Positions 35,417 through 44,806 of a DNA stretch of 64,000 bases are shown here, piece by piece; the stretch's first letter is position 1; each line of letters opens with the position of its first letter. The DNA comes from Defluviitalea raffinosedens (GTDB taxonomy: Bacteria; Bacillota; Clostridia; Lachnospirales; Defluviitaleaceae): assembly GCF_016908775.1 (NCBI RefSeq), contig NZ_JAFBEP010000004.1, positions 1 to 64,000 on the forward strand, written 5' to 3'. A program made the translations under genes and the position numbers. The notes below the pieces were generated by a model. That model did not search any database. It saw nothing but the letters and a program-made list of their open reading frames with translations, and was not told the origin of the DNA.

Positions 35417-36010
35417 TTATTTACTTAACTCAATGATCACAGGCTGAAGCTGTTCTCCTTTTAAAGCTTTCTGAACAGTCTTCAGAATCAAAGTCATATC
35501 TGACATTATTGAATTTGGTTTCTTTTCATAATTATCCTGACCCATAGGTACAAAATATATGTTTTTCGTGTTCATTAGTAATCCAATATTCTTCATATTC
35601 ATTCCTAATCCATCATTTGTTGCCAGTGCGATTACAACTGGTTTTTTATTTCTTAGAAGAGATTTTGCAGCCATCAAGACAGCGGTATCTGTAATTGCAT
35701 TTGCAAGCTTAGCTACAGTATTGCCCGTGCATGGAGCAATTACTAAGAGATCTATTATGTTTTTAGGACCTAAGGGTTCTGCCTCAACAATTGATTTAAT
35801 AATTTTCTTACCTGTCATTTTCTCTATTTTATCTATATGTTCCTGTGCTTTTCCAAATCTCGTATCAGTCGTATAAGCATTATTGGACATAATAGGAAAT
35901 ATTTCCGCACCTTCATCAATTAATTTTTGTAACTCAGGTAGAACTGTATCATAGGTACAATAGGATCCGCATAATGCAAAGCCGACCCTCACACCTTTTA
36001 AACTGCTCAT
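35417..36010 (-). CDS. dpaB: dipicolinate synthase subunit B
   Basis: This 197-residue flavoprotein-fold subunit (GVRVGFALCGSYCTYDTVLP at the start, VIAPCTGNTVAKLANAITDTAV in the middle) of dipicolinate synthase (SpoVFB) converts dihydrodipicolinate to dipicolinic acid in the mother cell. Dipicolinate with calcium dehydrates the spore core. It overlaps dpaA by four bases. Its presence is good evidence that the organism forms endospores by the SpoVF route rather than the EtfA route used by some clostridia. Confidence 0.95.
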   Translation of the reverse strand: MSSLKGVRVGFALCGSYCTYDTVLPELQKLIDEGAEIFPIMSNNAYTTDTRFGKAQEHIDKIEKMTGKKIIKSIVEAEPLGPKNIIDLLVIAPCTGNTVAKLANAITDTAVLMAAKSLLRNKKPVVIALATNDGLGMNMKNIGLLMNTKNIYFVPMGQDNYEKKPNSIMSDMTLILKTVQKALKGEQLQPVIIELSK

Positions 36011-36891
36011 AAGATTACCCCCATCTCGCTATATACGTTGAAAATCGTATCATATATAATCATCGCTGCACTTTCTGGCGCAACTTTTCCTGGCAAACTT
36101 AGGGCTGCAATAGCTTTTATACCTAATTCCTTTGCTGAATTATAATCCACCCCTCCAGGTTTTGACGCCAAATCAATAATTAAGCAATCCTTTTTTACGG
36201 CTTTTAGCATTTCTCGGTCTAAAATCAAAGAAGGAACAGTGTTAAAAATAAAGTCAAAAGAACCAATATAGTCTTTTAATTCATGGAGATGAAGGCATTT
36301 ATATCCATAACTTTTTATATAGGCCAAATCTTGAGGATTTCTTGCTTCTACGGTAAGAATCGCATCCAATCCTTTTAATTTATGGGCTAGTACTTTCCCA
36401 CATCTCCCAAATCCTAAAACAAGACACTGACTACCATGAAGCATAATTTCACTGTTTTCCATTGCATACTGAATTGCGCCTTCAGCAGTGGGAATAGCAT
36501 TTAAAATTGCTAATTCCTCCCGTGCAAGCAAATCCACTACTTTAAAATCATAACGCTTTGCAATGCCTTGAATCTCCGATGTAATTGGACCTGCCATAAA
36601 AATTTTATCTTTTGAAATATTTTTAAATACATCTTCCAGCAAAATTGTCGACTCGTAATATTTAGTATTCAAAGTAACGTTGTCTTGTGAACACGGAATT
36701 GGTCCGATTACAATATCTGCATCTGCCACAACATCGGGAAGGGTCTTTGAAAGGACTACATTTTTTTCAAAGTCTATTCCATTAAATCCAAAAACTCTAA
36801 CTTCATGTCCTGCTCTTGCCAGAAAATTACTTAATTTAATTTGACGTAAATCTCCTCCAACAACAGCAAATTTGATGTTTTGTAACTTCAA
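36007..36891 (-). CDS. dpaA: dipicolinate synthase subunit A
   Basis: This 294-residue subunit has an N-terminal substrate domain (FAVVGGDLRQIKLSNFLARAGHEV) and a Rossmann NADPH-binding domain with GFGRCGKVLA (about residue 158). With DpaB it makes dipicolinate. The start is TTG 36891 because GGAGGG lies 7 bases before it; TTG 36897 is too close to that site. A candidate mother-cell sigma promoter lies 44-73 bases upstream, in keeping with sporulation-specific expression. Confidence 0.95.
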   Translation of the reverse strand: MKLQNIKFAVVGGDLRQIKLSNFLARAGHEVRVFGFNGIDFEKNVVLSKTLPDVVADADIVIGPIPCSQDNVTLNTKYYESTILLEDVFKNISKDKIFMAGPITSEIQGIAKRYDFKVVDLLAREELAILNAIPTAEGAIQYAMENSEIMLHGSQCLVLGFGRCGKVLAHKLKGLDAILTVEARNPQDLAYIKSYGYKCLHLHELKDYIGSFDFIFNTVPSLILDREMLKAVKKDCLIIDLASKPGGVDYNSAKELGIKAIAALSLPGKVAPESAAMIIYDTIFNVYSEMGVIL

Positions 36892-36934
36892 TCCCAATCC
36901 CTCCTGCTAAAGTCCCATGGGGTTATTGATAGTA

Positions 36935-36964
36935 TAGTGTATGAAACTTAATCTATGTTTTGTG
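36935..36964 (-). promoter_or_regulatory. candidate SigK/SigE-type promoter of dpaAB
   Basis: On the minus strand, CACA (36964-36961), 17 bases, then CATACACTA (36943-36935). The latter fits the SigK -10 CATA-N3-TA, and its first eight bases also fit the SigE -10 CATACA-N-T. Bacillus spoVF is SigK-dependent. Confidence 0.5.
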
Positions 36965-37007
36965 CTAGTCCAGAAGTGACCCATTATGTTCATAGAACAG
37001 AAATCAA

Positions 37008-37045
37008 AAAAGGTCATATGAACATTTAAGTTCATCTGACCTTTT
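37008..37045 (-). terminator. terminator after dut
   Basis: A 16-pair stem with one mismatch (AAAAGGTCA...TGACCTTTT) and loop ATTTAA overlaps the dut stop, with U-rich sequence beyond. It closes the pnp-mlpA-dut side and isolates dpaAB. Confidence 0.8.
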
Positions 37046-37496
37046 AAACTCCTGTATGGCCAAAGCCTCCATCTTTTCTTTCAGTATGATCTAATTCCTT
37101 GACAGGAATCCACTCAATCTCCTCAATTTTATTAATAATCATTTGAGCGATTCTGTCTCCTCTTTGAATAATAAAATCTTCTTCGCCCAAGTTAATCATA
37201 ATGACTTTTATTTCGCCTCTATAATCTGCATCAATTGTTCCAGGAGTATTAAGAAGAGTAATCCCATGTTTAAGAGCCAATCCGCTTCTCGGCCTGATCT
37301 GAGCCTCATATCCTTTAGGAAGTTGAATATGTATACCTGTTGGAATCAATTTAATCTTGCCCTTTTTTAGTACTTCTTCACTTTCTACATTGGCATACAA
37401 ATCCATCCCCGCAGACTGATCAGTCATATATTGTGGCAACGGAAGATCTTCAGCTCCAGGCGCCTTTTTAATTAAAACTTTTAACTTATTTGACAT
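37044..37496 (-). CDS. dut: dUTP diphosphatase
   Basis: This 150-residue trimeric dUTPase hydrolyses dUTP to dUMP. All five motifs are present: [44 protein letters not shown] and the C-terminal GGFGHTGV. Its frame begins 16 bases inside the end of the peptidase gene mlpA, so the two are translationally coupled. The strong terminator after it ends the unit. Confidence 0.96.
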   Translation of the reverse strand: MSNKLKVLIKKAPGAEDLPLPQYMTDQSAGMDLYANVESEEVLKKGKIKLIPTGIHIQLPKGYEAQIRPRSGLALKHGITLLNTPGTIDADYRGEIKVIMINLGEEDFIIQRGDRIAQMIINKIEEIEWIPVKELDHTERKDGGFGHTGV

Positions 37497-38749
37497 AATG
37501 CTTTGATCTCCTTCAAGTTAATAGTATCTAATTTTCCTACAATAGATGCACTGATCTTTGAAAAATCAAACAACTGATCAATAAGTAAGGCGATTCTCTC
37601 TTCTGTCACTGCATCCACTTTCTCAATAATTTCATCCGGTGTTCTAACTTTATTCAACATTAATTGAGATCTTCCAATGCTGGACATTCGGCTGTTGGTA
37701 CTTTCCAACCCCATTATATAATTGCTTTTTAATTGCTCTTTTGTTTTAGTTAAATCATCAAAAGGTATTTTATTTATTTTAAGAGAATGAATCTCTTTTA
37801 TGATCAAATCTAAAACCTCGCTTGTCTGAGAAGGATTCATACCGGCATAAATTGTAAACAAACCTGTATCACTATAGTTTGTTGGATATGAATAAACCGA
37901 ATAAGCTAAGCCCCTGTCCTCTCTAATTTTTTGAAACAGTCTGGAGCTCATACCTCCTCCAAGTATTGTATTAAGAGTAATCAAAGTATAAACATCTTCA
38001 GAATCGGAAGGCAAACCCGGAAAACTTAAACATAGATGTATTTGCTCAATATCTTTCGTCTTGGTGATCATCTGCGCTTTGTATTGAGGATATGTGTACT
38101 CATAATCATCCTTTTCATTAAAATCCCAATTTGAAAACTTTTGTTCAATTTTATCCATCATTTCATCGTAATCAAAATTACCTGCTACTGCAATTACTGT
38201 ATTTTCGGGACGATATCTTTTATTATAATAGGATTTTAATGATTTATAATTAAAAGTAGCAATGGTATCTTCAGTTCCAAGAATAGGTTCTCCTAAAGGA
38301 TTGTCTTCCCACACAGCCTTTTGCATTAGATCATGTACAAGTTCTTCAGGGGAATCTTCATACATATTAATTTCTTCTATAACGACCCCTTTTTCTTTTT
38401 CAATTTCTTTGTCTTCAAAATTAGAATTTAAAAACATATCCACCAATATGTCTAGAGCTTGATCAATATGATTGTCCAAAGCTCTAAAATAATAGCAAGT
38501 ATATTCTTTAGTGGTATATGCATTGAGTTGTCCGCCAATTCTATCCATTTCATCAGCTATTTGCTTTGAAGTCCTGTTTTTTGTTCCTTTGAACAACATA
38601 TGCTCAATAAAATGCGAAATACCGCTTTCATGAATTCTTTCATGTCTTGAGCCATTACGAACCCAAATACCCAAAGCAATAGATCGTACAAAGGGAAGTT
38701 TCTCCGAAACAATCGTAACTCCATTGGACAATTTTTTAAGTCTGAACAT
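37481..38749 (-). CDS. mlpA: M16 family processing peptidase (MlpA/YmxG-like)
   Basis: This 422-residue zinc peptidase of the M16 (insulinase/pitrilysin) family has the inverted zinc motif H46-F-I-E49-H50 and the distal glutamate in [16 protein letters not shown] (about 120-135). The N-terminal half is catalytic; the C-terminal half has the R/Y-type inactive domain ([10 protein letters not shown]). It lies downstream of pnp, as Bacillus mlpA does. Its natural substrate is uncertain. Confidence 0.92.
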   Translation of the reverse strand: MFRLKKLSNGVTIVSEKLPFVRSIALGIWVRNGSRHERIHESGISHFIEHMLFKGTKNRTSKQIADEMDRIGGQLNAYTTKEYTCYYFRALDNHIDQALDILVDMFLNSNFEDKEIEKEKGVVIEEINMYEDSPEELVHDLMQKAVWEDNPLGEPILGTEDTIATFNYKSLKSYYNKRYRPENTVIAVAGNFDYDEMMDKIEQKFSNWDFNEKDDYEYTYPQYKAQMITKTKDIEQIHLCLSFPGLPSDSEDVYTLITLNTILGGGMSSRLFQKIREDRGLAYSVYSYPTNYSDTGLFTIYAGMNPSQTSEVLDLIIKEIHSLKINKIPFDDLTKTKEQLKSNYIMGLESTNSRMSSIGRSQLMLNKVRTPDEIIEKVDAVTEERIALLIDQLFDFSKISASIVGKLDTINLKEIKALCQIS

Positions 38750-38830
38750 ATGATTTCCCCTTTTCTAAGGTTTTTCTATTTCAACTTTTAGTCATTCTTT
38801 GAAAACAATCCTTTACACTAATGATTACAA

Positions 38831-38854
38831 GAAAAGCGTGCAATAGCCGCACGC
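38831..38854 (-). terminator. terminator after pnp
   Basis: The stem GCGTGC/GCACGC (38836-38854) with a 7-base loop is followed by TTTTCTTG on the minus strand. Confidence 0.7.
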
Positions 38855-38925
38855 ACTTACAATGAAAAGATTTGTACTCATAATATATATTCAATCTTGC
38901 TAAAACATAAACCATGAGGCTATGC

Positions 38926-41046
38926 TTAAAATTCGGTATTTTCTTCTTGTTCAGGTTTCGGCAAAGTATCTTTTCTGGATAGATTAATTCTTCCTTGCTT
39001 ATCGATATCAGTTACTTTAACGAGTATTTCATCTCCTACATGAACAACATCTTCTACATTCTTTACATGTTCATGAGTCAATTTAGAAATATGAACAAGC
39101 CCTTCTTTTCCAGGAGCAATCTCAACAAAAGCACCAAAATTCATAATCTTTGTTACTTTTCCTAAATACATTTCGCCAGGTTGAATATCCTTTGCAATGC
39201 CTTCAATGATTGAAAGAGCTTTCTTTACTTTATCAGAATCTACACCGCAAACAAAAATACGGCCGTCATCTTCAATATCGATTTTAACCCCTGTTTCTTC
39301 AATAATTTTGTTAATTGTTTTTCCACGGGGGCCAATAATTTCGCTGATTTTTTCCGGATCAACATTTGTACTGAGAATTTGTGGGGCATAAGGGGAGAGC
39401 GCTTTTCTTGGTTCTGAAATAGTTTTTAGCATCACTTCATCTAATATATATGACCTTGCTCTTTTAGTCTGATACAAAGATTTTTCTATAATTTCTCTCG
39501 TTAATCCCTGAATTTTAATATCCATTTGGATTGCGGTAATTCCTTTATGAGTTCCAGCAACCTTAAAATCCATATCTCCAAAGAAATCTTCCAGACCTTG
39601 TATATCTGTAAGCAGCACGAATTCATCATCACTTTCGCCCGTTACCAATCCTACAGAGATTCCTGCAACAGGAGCCTTAATAGGTACACCCGCAGCCATC
39701 AAAGACAACGTACTTCCACAGACACTGGCTTGAGAAGTGGAACCGTTAGAACTTAATACTTCAGAAACTAAACGAATTGCATAAGGAAATTCTTCTTCAC
39801 TGGGTATAACAGGAAGCAATGCTCTTTCCGCCAAAGCTCCATGTCCTATTTCCCTTCTTCCGGGGCCTCTGGAAGGCTTTGTCTCTCCTACAGAGAAAGA
39901 TGGGAAATTATAATGATGCATATATCGTTTTGTATCTTCCAAAGCATCCAATCCGTCTAAAATCTGTACATCTCCCATAGCTCCTAAAGTAGTTACGGTC
40001 AAGACTTGAGTCTGTCCTCTTTTAAATAGTGCAGAACCATGAGTTCTAGGCAATATATCGATCTCTGCACTGAGAGGTCTGATTTCTTCCAATGCTCTTC
40101 CATCAGGGCGTTTATGTTGTTTTAAAATCATTCTTCGTACAGTTTCTTTTTCGAATTTATAAATAGCTTCATTAATATATGGCTCATATTCAGGGTGATT
40201 TTCCATAAAGTATGCTGTAATTTTTTCTGTAAGCTCCTTGATTTGCTTTTCTCTTTGCTGTTTATCATCAGTGAATACGGCATTTTCCATTGATTCGTCA
40301 CCAATATAGGATTTCACTGCGCTATAAACTTCTTCTGGAACTTCATGTTTTTCATACTCGTGTTTTGGTTTGCCACATTCTGCTTGTATCTCTTCTATAA
40401 ATTTTACAATCTTTTGATTTTCTTCATGACCTCTAAAGATTGCTTCAAGCATAATGCTTTCTTCTAATTCATCCGCTCCTGCTTCAATCATCATTACTTT
40501 GTCTTTCGTAGAAGAAACAGTTAAAGACAATCTACTTACTTCTCTCTGAGCTGCAGTAGGATTAATAATGAATTCTCCATCAATATATCCGACATTGACA
40601 GAACCCGTAGGGCCTGCAAAAGGAATATCTGAAATAGAAAGAGCAACAGACGAACCTATCATAGCAGCTATTTCAGGGCTACAGTCTTGGTCAACAGAAA
40701 GCACCGTTGCCACAATAGAAATATCATTACGATAATCTTTAGGAAATAATGGTCTGATCGGACGATCAATCACCCTAGAAGTCAAAATTGCTTTTTCAGT
40801 AGGTTTACCTTCTCTTTTAATAAAGCCCCCGGGAATTTTACCTACTGAATATAACCTTTCTTCATAGTCTACACTTAGTGGAAAAAAATCTATACCTTCT
40901 CTGGGCTTATCAGAAGCTGTTGCCGTAACTAAAACCACTGTATCTCCATATCTTACAATTGCAGCTCCATTAGCTAACTCTGCAACTTTACCAATTTCAA
41001 TGGAGAGTTTACGCCCGGCTAACTCTGTTGAAAATATCTTGGACAT
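38926..41046 (-). CDS. pnp: polynucleotide phosphorylase
   Basis: This 706-residue 3'-5' phosphorolytic exoribonuclease has two RNase PH domains (about 10-220 and 310-540; the second carries the active aspartates in [20 protein letters not shown]). A KH domain ([15 protein letters not shown]) and a C-terminal S1 domain (about 620-690) follow. The order rpsO then pnp is ancient and conserved; a terminator-like hairpin lies between them and probably tunes pnp level. Confidence 0.98.
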   Translation of the reverse strand: MSKIFSTELAGRKLSIEIGKVAELANGAAIVRYGDTVVLVTATASDKPREGIDFFPLSVDYEERLYSVGKIPGGFIKREGKPTEKAILTSRVIDRPIRPLFPKDYRNDISIVATVLSVDQDCSPEIAAMIGSSVALSISDIPFAGPTGSVNVGYIDGEFIINPTAAQREVSRLSLTVSSTKDKVMMIEAGADELEESIMLEAIFRGHEENQKIVKFIEEIQAECGKPKHEYEKHEVPEEVYSAVKSYIGDESMENAVFTDDKQQREKQIKELTEKITAYFMENHPEYEPYINEAIYKFEKETVRRMILKQHKRPDGRALEEIRPLSAEIDILPRTHGSALFKRGQTQVLTVTTLGAMGDVQILDGLDALEDTKRYMHHYNFPSFSVGETKPSRGPGRREIGHGALAERALLPVIPSEEEFPYAIRLVSEVLSSNGSTSQASVCGSTLSLMAAGVPIKAPVAGISVGLVTGESDDEFVLLTDIQGLEDFFGDMDFKVAGTHKGITAIQMDIKIQGLTREIIEKSLYQTKRARSYILDEVMLKTISEPRKALSPYAPQILSTNVDPEKISEIIGPRGKTINKIIEETGVKIDIEDDGRIFVCGVDSDKVKKALSIIEGIAKDIQPGEMYLGKVTKIMNFGAFVEIAPGKEGLVHISKLTHEHVKNVEDVVHVGDEILVKVTDIDKQGRINLSRKDTLPKPEQEENTEF

Positions 41047-41157
41047 ATAATATACTACTCCTTTCTAATTAATCTTATGTATATTTAGTATTAAATATTG
41101 ATGAAATGTTTATGAGAATTATTTTATGCAATATAGTGTAAAATTGCTAAAATAATA

Positions 41158-41175
41158 GAGCGGATTACTCCGCTC
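41158..41175 (-). terminator. terminator/attenuator between rpsO and pnp
   Basis: The seven-pair stem GAGCGGA/TCCGCTC with a 4-base loop is followed by U-rich sequence on the minus strand, directly after the rpsO stop. Confidence 0.7.
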
Positions 41176-41185
41176 CATACGGTTA

Positions 41186-41449
41186 TTATTTTCTTATGCC
41201 TAACTCTTCAATAATAGTACGATATCTCTCGATATCTTTCTTCATAAGATAATTTAATAAACCTCTTCTTTGTCCTACCATTTTAAGAAGACCTCTTCTT
41301 GAATGATGGTCTTTCTTATGAGATCTTAAATGCTCCGTTAAATGATTGATTCTTTCTGTAAGAAGAGCAATCTGAACTTCTGGAGATCCAGTATCATTTT
41401 CTGTTCTTCCATACTTTGCAATAATTTCTTGTTTTCTAGCCTTATCCAT
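41186..41449 (-). CDS. rpsO: 30S ribosomal protein S15
   Basis: This 87-residue S15 binds 16S rRNA early in 30S assembly. The signature stretch [26 protein letters not shown] is intact. GGAGGA precedes the ATG. A structured leader with its own promoter precedes it, consistent with feedback by S15. Confidence 0.98.
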   Translation of the reverse strand: MDKARKQEIIAKYGRTENDTGSPEVQIALLTERINHLTEHLRSHKKDHHSRRGLLKMVGQRRGLLNYLMKKDIERYRTIIEELGIRK

Positions 41450-41477
41450 TACAATAATCCTCCTTTATTTTTTATCC

Positions 41478-41531
41478 CCTTTTGCTAAGAACAGGTCGGA
41501 GTTACCTAAATCCGAGCAAAGGTTCTTATAC
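41478..41531 (-). ncRNA. probable S15 autoregulatory leader
   Basis: The leader of rpsO folds on the minus strand into AAGAAC/GTTCTT (41527-41522 with 41492-41487) enclosing TCGGA/TCCGA (41515-41511 with 41500-41496). It lies between the promoter and the ribosome site. Leaders of this kind are known S15 feedback targets in several bacterial groups; I infer the same here from structure and position only. Confidence 0.55.
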
Positions 41532-41538
41532 AAAAAGT

Positions 41539-41567
41539 ATTATACCATTCAACATCATTAATGTAAA
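41539..41567 (-). promoter_or_regulatory. rpsO promoter
   Basis: The minus strand reads TTTACA (41567-41562), 17 bases, then TATAAT (41544-41539), about 90 bases before the start codon. Confidence 0.75.
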
Positions 41568-41615
41568 CTATATTTATAAATTTCATAATATAAAACAACT
41601 TAATTGATTTAACTT

Positions 41616-42539
41616 TTAAAAGTTTGCAAAATATGTTTTGGCTAAATCCACATCTTTTTTCATTTGCTTTATAAGTTCTTCAACATTAGAAAACTTTTGT
41701 TCGCTTCGAATCCACTGATAAAATTCTATTTCTACGACTTCGTCATATAAATTGCTGTTAAAATCAATTATATATGTCTCAATAACTTTATTTTTCCCAT
41801 TTACAGTAGGATTATAACCAATATTTGTAACACTATGATAATACTTTCCATTCCATTTTGTTCTGGTGAGATATACTCCATTAGGCGGGTATATTCGGTC
41901 TTTTTCTGCTGCAATATTGGCTGTAGGATATCCAAAAGTATTTCCTAACTTCTTACCTTCCAAAACTTTTCCCATAATGATATAGGGTATACCTAATAAT
42001 TCATTTACTTTGCTGATATTTCCTTTAGATAATTCCTCTCTGACCCTAGTACTGCTAATAATTTCACCTTGATATAAAACAGGAGGTATTTCAATAACTT
42101 TTAAGCCCCATTTCTTTTCTCTTTCTTTTAAAAACTGAGCATTTCCTTTTTGCTGTTTGCCAAATTTATTATTGGAACCAATAACGATTACCTTAGCATG
42201 CAGCTGTTTTATAAGAATTTCCTCAACAAATTCCTCCGCAGAAATATCTGCAAATTCATTTGTAAAAGGATATTCGATATAAAGATCAATACCCATCTGC
42301 TCTAATCTGTGTTTTTTTTCAGATCTTGAAAATATCATTTTTATTGAATGATCTTTCTTTAGTACCATTTGAGGATGGGGGTAAAAGGAGAAAACAATAG
42401 ATTGATAGTTTTCTTCTTTGCTGACGTTTTTAACAGTTTCTATTAATTTTCTATGTCCCAAATGAATTCCATCAAAATTACCTAATGTAACAGCACTGGG
42501 TTGATTTTGAGAAATACTTGAGTTTGATATATATTTCAT
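41616..42539 (-). CDS. ribF: bifunctional riboflavin kinase / FAD synthetase
   Basis: This 307-residue enzyme converts riboflavin to FMN and then FAD. The N-terminal adenylyltransferase has GNFDGIHLGH (about 22-31) and SSTRVREELSKGN. The C-terminal kinase has GNTFGYPTANI (about 195-205) and the catalytic VIETYIIDFNSNLYDE region. It lies 11 bases after truB, the usual order in Firmicutes. Confidence 0.96.
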   Translation of the reverse strand: MKYISNSSISQNQPSAVTLGNFDGIHLGHRKLIETVKNVSKEENYQSIVFSFYPHPQMVLKKDHSIKMIFSRSEKKHRLEQMGIDLYIEYPFTNEFADISAEEFVEEILIKQLHAKVIVIGSNNKFGKQQKGNAQFLKEREKKWGLKVIEIPPVLYQGEIISSTRVREELSKGNISKVNELLGIPYIIMGKVLEGKKLGNTFGYPTANIAAEKDRIYPPNGVYLTRTKWNGKYYHSVTNIGYNPTVNGKNKVIETYIIDFNSNLYDEVVEIEFYQWIRSEQKFSNVEELIKQMKKDVDLAKTYFANF

Positions 42540-42550
42540 TATAAAACCCC

Positions 42551-43456
42551 TTACAAAAATAGTTTCAGCGGTTTTAGATAAAATTCTTCACCTTCTATTG
42601 CAACATTATAAAGGCCGATAAAATTTCCACAATCACTGTAAACTCTAATAATGTCATGAGCTTTTATTGCTTCATGCTTATTTTTAATATAAGAAAAATG
42701 AATTTTATTGCCATTCATTAAAGCTTTTTCACCAGTTTTTTTAATGGTTACGGAAGGATACTCACGGAATAATTCATCGATATTTACAATAATGTTATCA
42801 ATTTCTTGTTGATCGACTAATTCTTTGAATTCATCCAATTTGATACTATTGTTGATATTAAAAATGCCAACTTCAGTTCTTATTAAACTGCTCATATGGG
42901 CGCCACAACCTAATTGCGCACCAATATCAGCACATAAAGTTCTAATGTAAGTGCCTTTTGAGCATAAAATATCTAACTCTATTTGATCTGGAGGTATGAA
43001 AGAAGTAATTTTTATGTCATAAATATGAACTTTTCTTGCTTTTCGCTCTATAGTTTTCCCTTGTCTAGCCAATTCATACAACTTTTTACCATTAACCTTT
43101 ATAGCAGAATACATAGGAGGGACTTGTTCATATTCTCCAATGAAAGATTGAACCACTTGTTTAATTTTACTTTTATCAAAATCAACTGGCTTTGATTCAA
43201 TAATATCACCTGTATGATCCTGGGTTGTTGTGCTAATACCTAATTTAGCAATTGCCAAATATCGCTTTTTCTGTTCAATTAAAAATTCTACCACTTTAGT
43301 GGCTTTCCCTATGCAAACAGGAAGAACGCCTTCTGCTTCAGGATCAAGAGTTCCTGTATGTCCAACTCTCTTTTGATGAAGGACTTTTCGAATAATCGCT
43401 ACAACATCATGAGATGTATATCCTTTTTCTTTATAAATACTTAAGATTCCATTCAA
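42551..43456 (-). CDS. truB: tRNA pseudouridine(55) synthase
   Basis: This 301-residue synthase makes the universal pseudouridine at position 55 in the T loop. The catalytic aspartate lies in GHTGTLDPEAEGVLPV (about residue 38), and the KRYLAIAKLG and TYIRTLCADIG motifs are present, with a C-terminal PUA-like region. Start TTG 43456 follows GGGAG at 8 bases and overlaps the end of nrnA by four bases. Confidence 0.96.
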   Translation of the reverse strand: MNGILSIYKEKGYTSHDVVAIIRKVLHQKRVGHTGTLDPEAEGVLPVCIGKATKVVEFLIEQKKRYLAIAKLGISTTTQDHTGDIIESKPVDFDKSKIKQVVQSFIGEYEQVPPMYSAIKVNGKKLYELARQGKTIERKARKVHIYDIKITSFIPPDQIELDILCSKGTYIRTLCADIGAQLGCGAHMSSLIRTEVGIFNINNSIKLDEFKELVDQQEIDNIIVNIDELFREYPSVTIKKTGEKALMNGNKIHFSYIKNKHEAIKAHDIIRVYSDCGNFIGLYNVAIEGEEFYLKPLKLFL

Positions 43457-44424
43457 TTTGATTTCTCCCTAAACAATTCTTTTTGAACCGTATCCAGTAT
43501 TTTTGTCTTAGCATCCTTCAAATCAGTATGCAAAGTACATCCTGCAGCTTTTTTATGGCCTCCGCCTTGGAAAAACTGTGCAATCCTACATACATCTTTA
43601 TCTCCGGAAGCTCTGAAGCTTACTTTTATTTCATTGGCATTCTTTTCATATAGAAGAACAGCAACCAAAACACCATCAATATTTTTCATAAAAGAAATAA
43701 TTCCTTCTGTATCGTTGGCAGATGCCCCCAGTTCTTCCATTTCCTTTGTGCTTAAATCACAAATGCACAACTGCTTATCATTTAATGTTTCCATTTTATA
43801 GAGTGCATAACCTAATAACTTAGCAGATTCTAAGGAACGCGAATAAAATAATTTATCCAGAATATCTGTAAAATCTATATTATATTTAATAAGATCAGAA
43901 ATAATTTGGTGGGTAAAAGAAGTAGTACTGCTATGCTTAAAACCTCCGGTATCAAAGGCGATGCCAGTATAAAGGGAAGTTGCTATTTCATCATCAATAG
44001 GAACTTCAGCTTCCTTAATGATTTTATATATAATTTCACAAGTTGAAGAAGCTTCCGGATCAACATAGGAAAAATCTCCATAATGAGGATTACTAATATG
44101 ATGATCTATATTTAAACTCAAAGGAGCTTTCTCAAAATCGTCAATATATTTCCCAAGCCTTTGAAGATCTCCACAATCCAATGCAACAAAAAGCTCTAAA
44201 GGTACATGATTCGGATAAGTATTATAAATATATTGCCTTCCAGGTAAAAAATTGTACTTTTCAGGATATTCATCCATAAGAATGACAGGCTTTTTGTTCA
44301 TTTTTACAAGAGCCAAAGCTAAAGCAACACATGCCCCAATGGCATCTCCATCAGGGCTTATATGAGCTGCTATAGCGATATGAGTATACTTCTTCAATGA
44401 GTGAATTATATCTAAATCATTCAT
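43453..44424 (-). CDS. nrnA: DHH-family oligoribonuclease/pAp phosphatase NrnA
   Basis: This protein of about 323 residues is a DHH/DHHA1 phosphoesterase that degrades very short RNA (nanoRNA) and in many species pAp. Metal-binding motifs are HISPDGDAIGA (about 22-32), ALDCGD, NIDHHISN (about 105-112) and the C-terminal GGGHKKAAGC. ATG 44424 is preferred because it has GAGG at 9 bases and leaves only a small overlap with rbfA; longer frames would run deep into rbfA. Confidence 0.93.
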   Translation of the reverse strand: MNDLDIIHSLKKYTHIAIAAHISPDGDAIGACVALALALVKMNKKPVILMDEYPEKYNFLPGRQYIYNTYPNHVPLELFVALDCGDLQRLGKYIDDFEKAPLSLNIDHHISNPHYGDFSYVDPEASSTCEIIYKIIKEAEVPIDDEIATSLYTGIAFDTGGFKHSSTTSFTHQIISDLIKYNIDFTDILDKLFYSRSLESAKLLGYALYKMETLNDKQLCICDLSTKEMEELGASANDTEGIISFMKNIDGVLVAVLLYEKNANEIKVSFRASGDKDVCRIAQFFQGGGHKKAAGCTLHTDLKDAKTKILDTVQKELFREKSN

Positions 44425-44797
44425 TGGATTCATCCTCTTCTTCTGTATTAGATTTGATATCATCAATAATCTTTGAGAGACGAATACCATATTCAATTGA
44501 ATCATCTATTTTAAATATTAATTCCGGAGTATTACGTAAATTAATTCTCCTTGCAATTTCTCGGCGAATAAATCCACTGGCATTTTTTAAACCTTCTATT
44601 ACTCCTTTTTTTTGTTCCTCGTTTCCCATTACACTGATGTATATTTTACAGTATTTTAAATCATTGGTTGTGTCTACATTAAGCACACTCACCATCGTTT
44701 GATTGATTCTAGGGTCTTTCAAATCCTGACGAATGATATCGCTTAATTCTTTTTTTATTTCTTCATTAATTCTTATCATTCTTGATCCTTTTGCCAA
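44417..44797 (-). CDS. rbfA: ribosome-binding factor A
   Basis: This 126-residue KH-type factor is needed for late 30S maturation and cold growth. RINEEIKKELSDIIRQDLKDPRI and CKIYISVMG are characteristic. TTG 44797 is chosen since AGGTGA lies five bases upstream, and the resulting start AKGSRMIRINEEI agrees with relatives; GTG 44806 has no site. The acidic C-terminal tail overlaps nrnA by 8 bases. Confidence 0.94.
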   Translation of the reverse strand: MAKGSRMIRINEEIKKELSDIIRQDLKDPRINQTMVSVLNVDTTNDLKYCKIYISVMGNEEQKKGVIEGLKNASGFIRREIARRINLRNTPELIFKIDDSIEYGIRLSKIIDDIKSNTEEEDESNE

Positions 44798-44806
44798 TTT
44801 TATCAC

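Noticed and set aside
35417-36891. dpaA-dpaB as flavoprotein decarboxylase or Coa-like genes
   Set aside because: The pair, its overlap, its sequence signatures and its place beside tepA and spoIIIE all agree with dipicolinate synthase.
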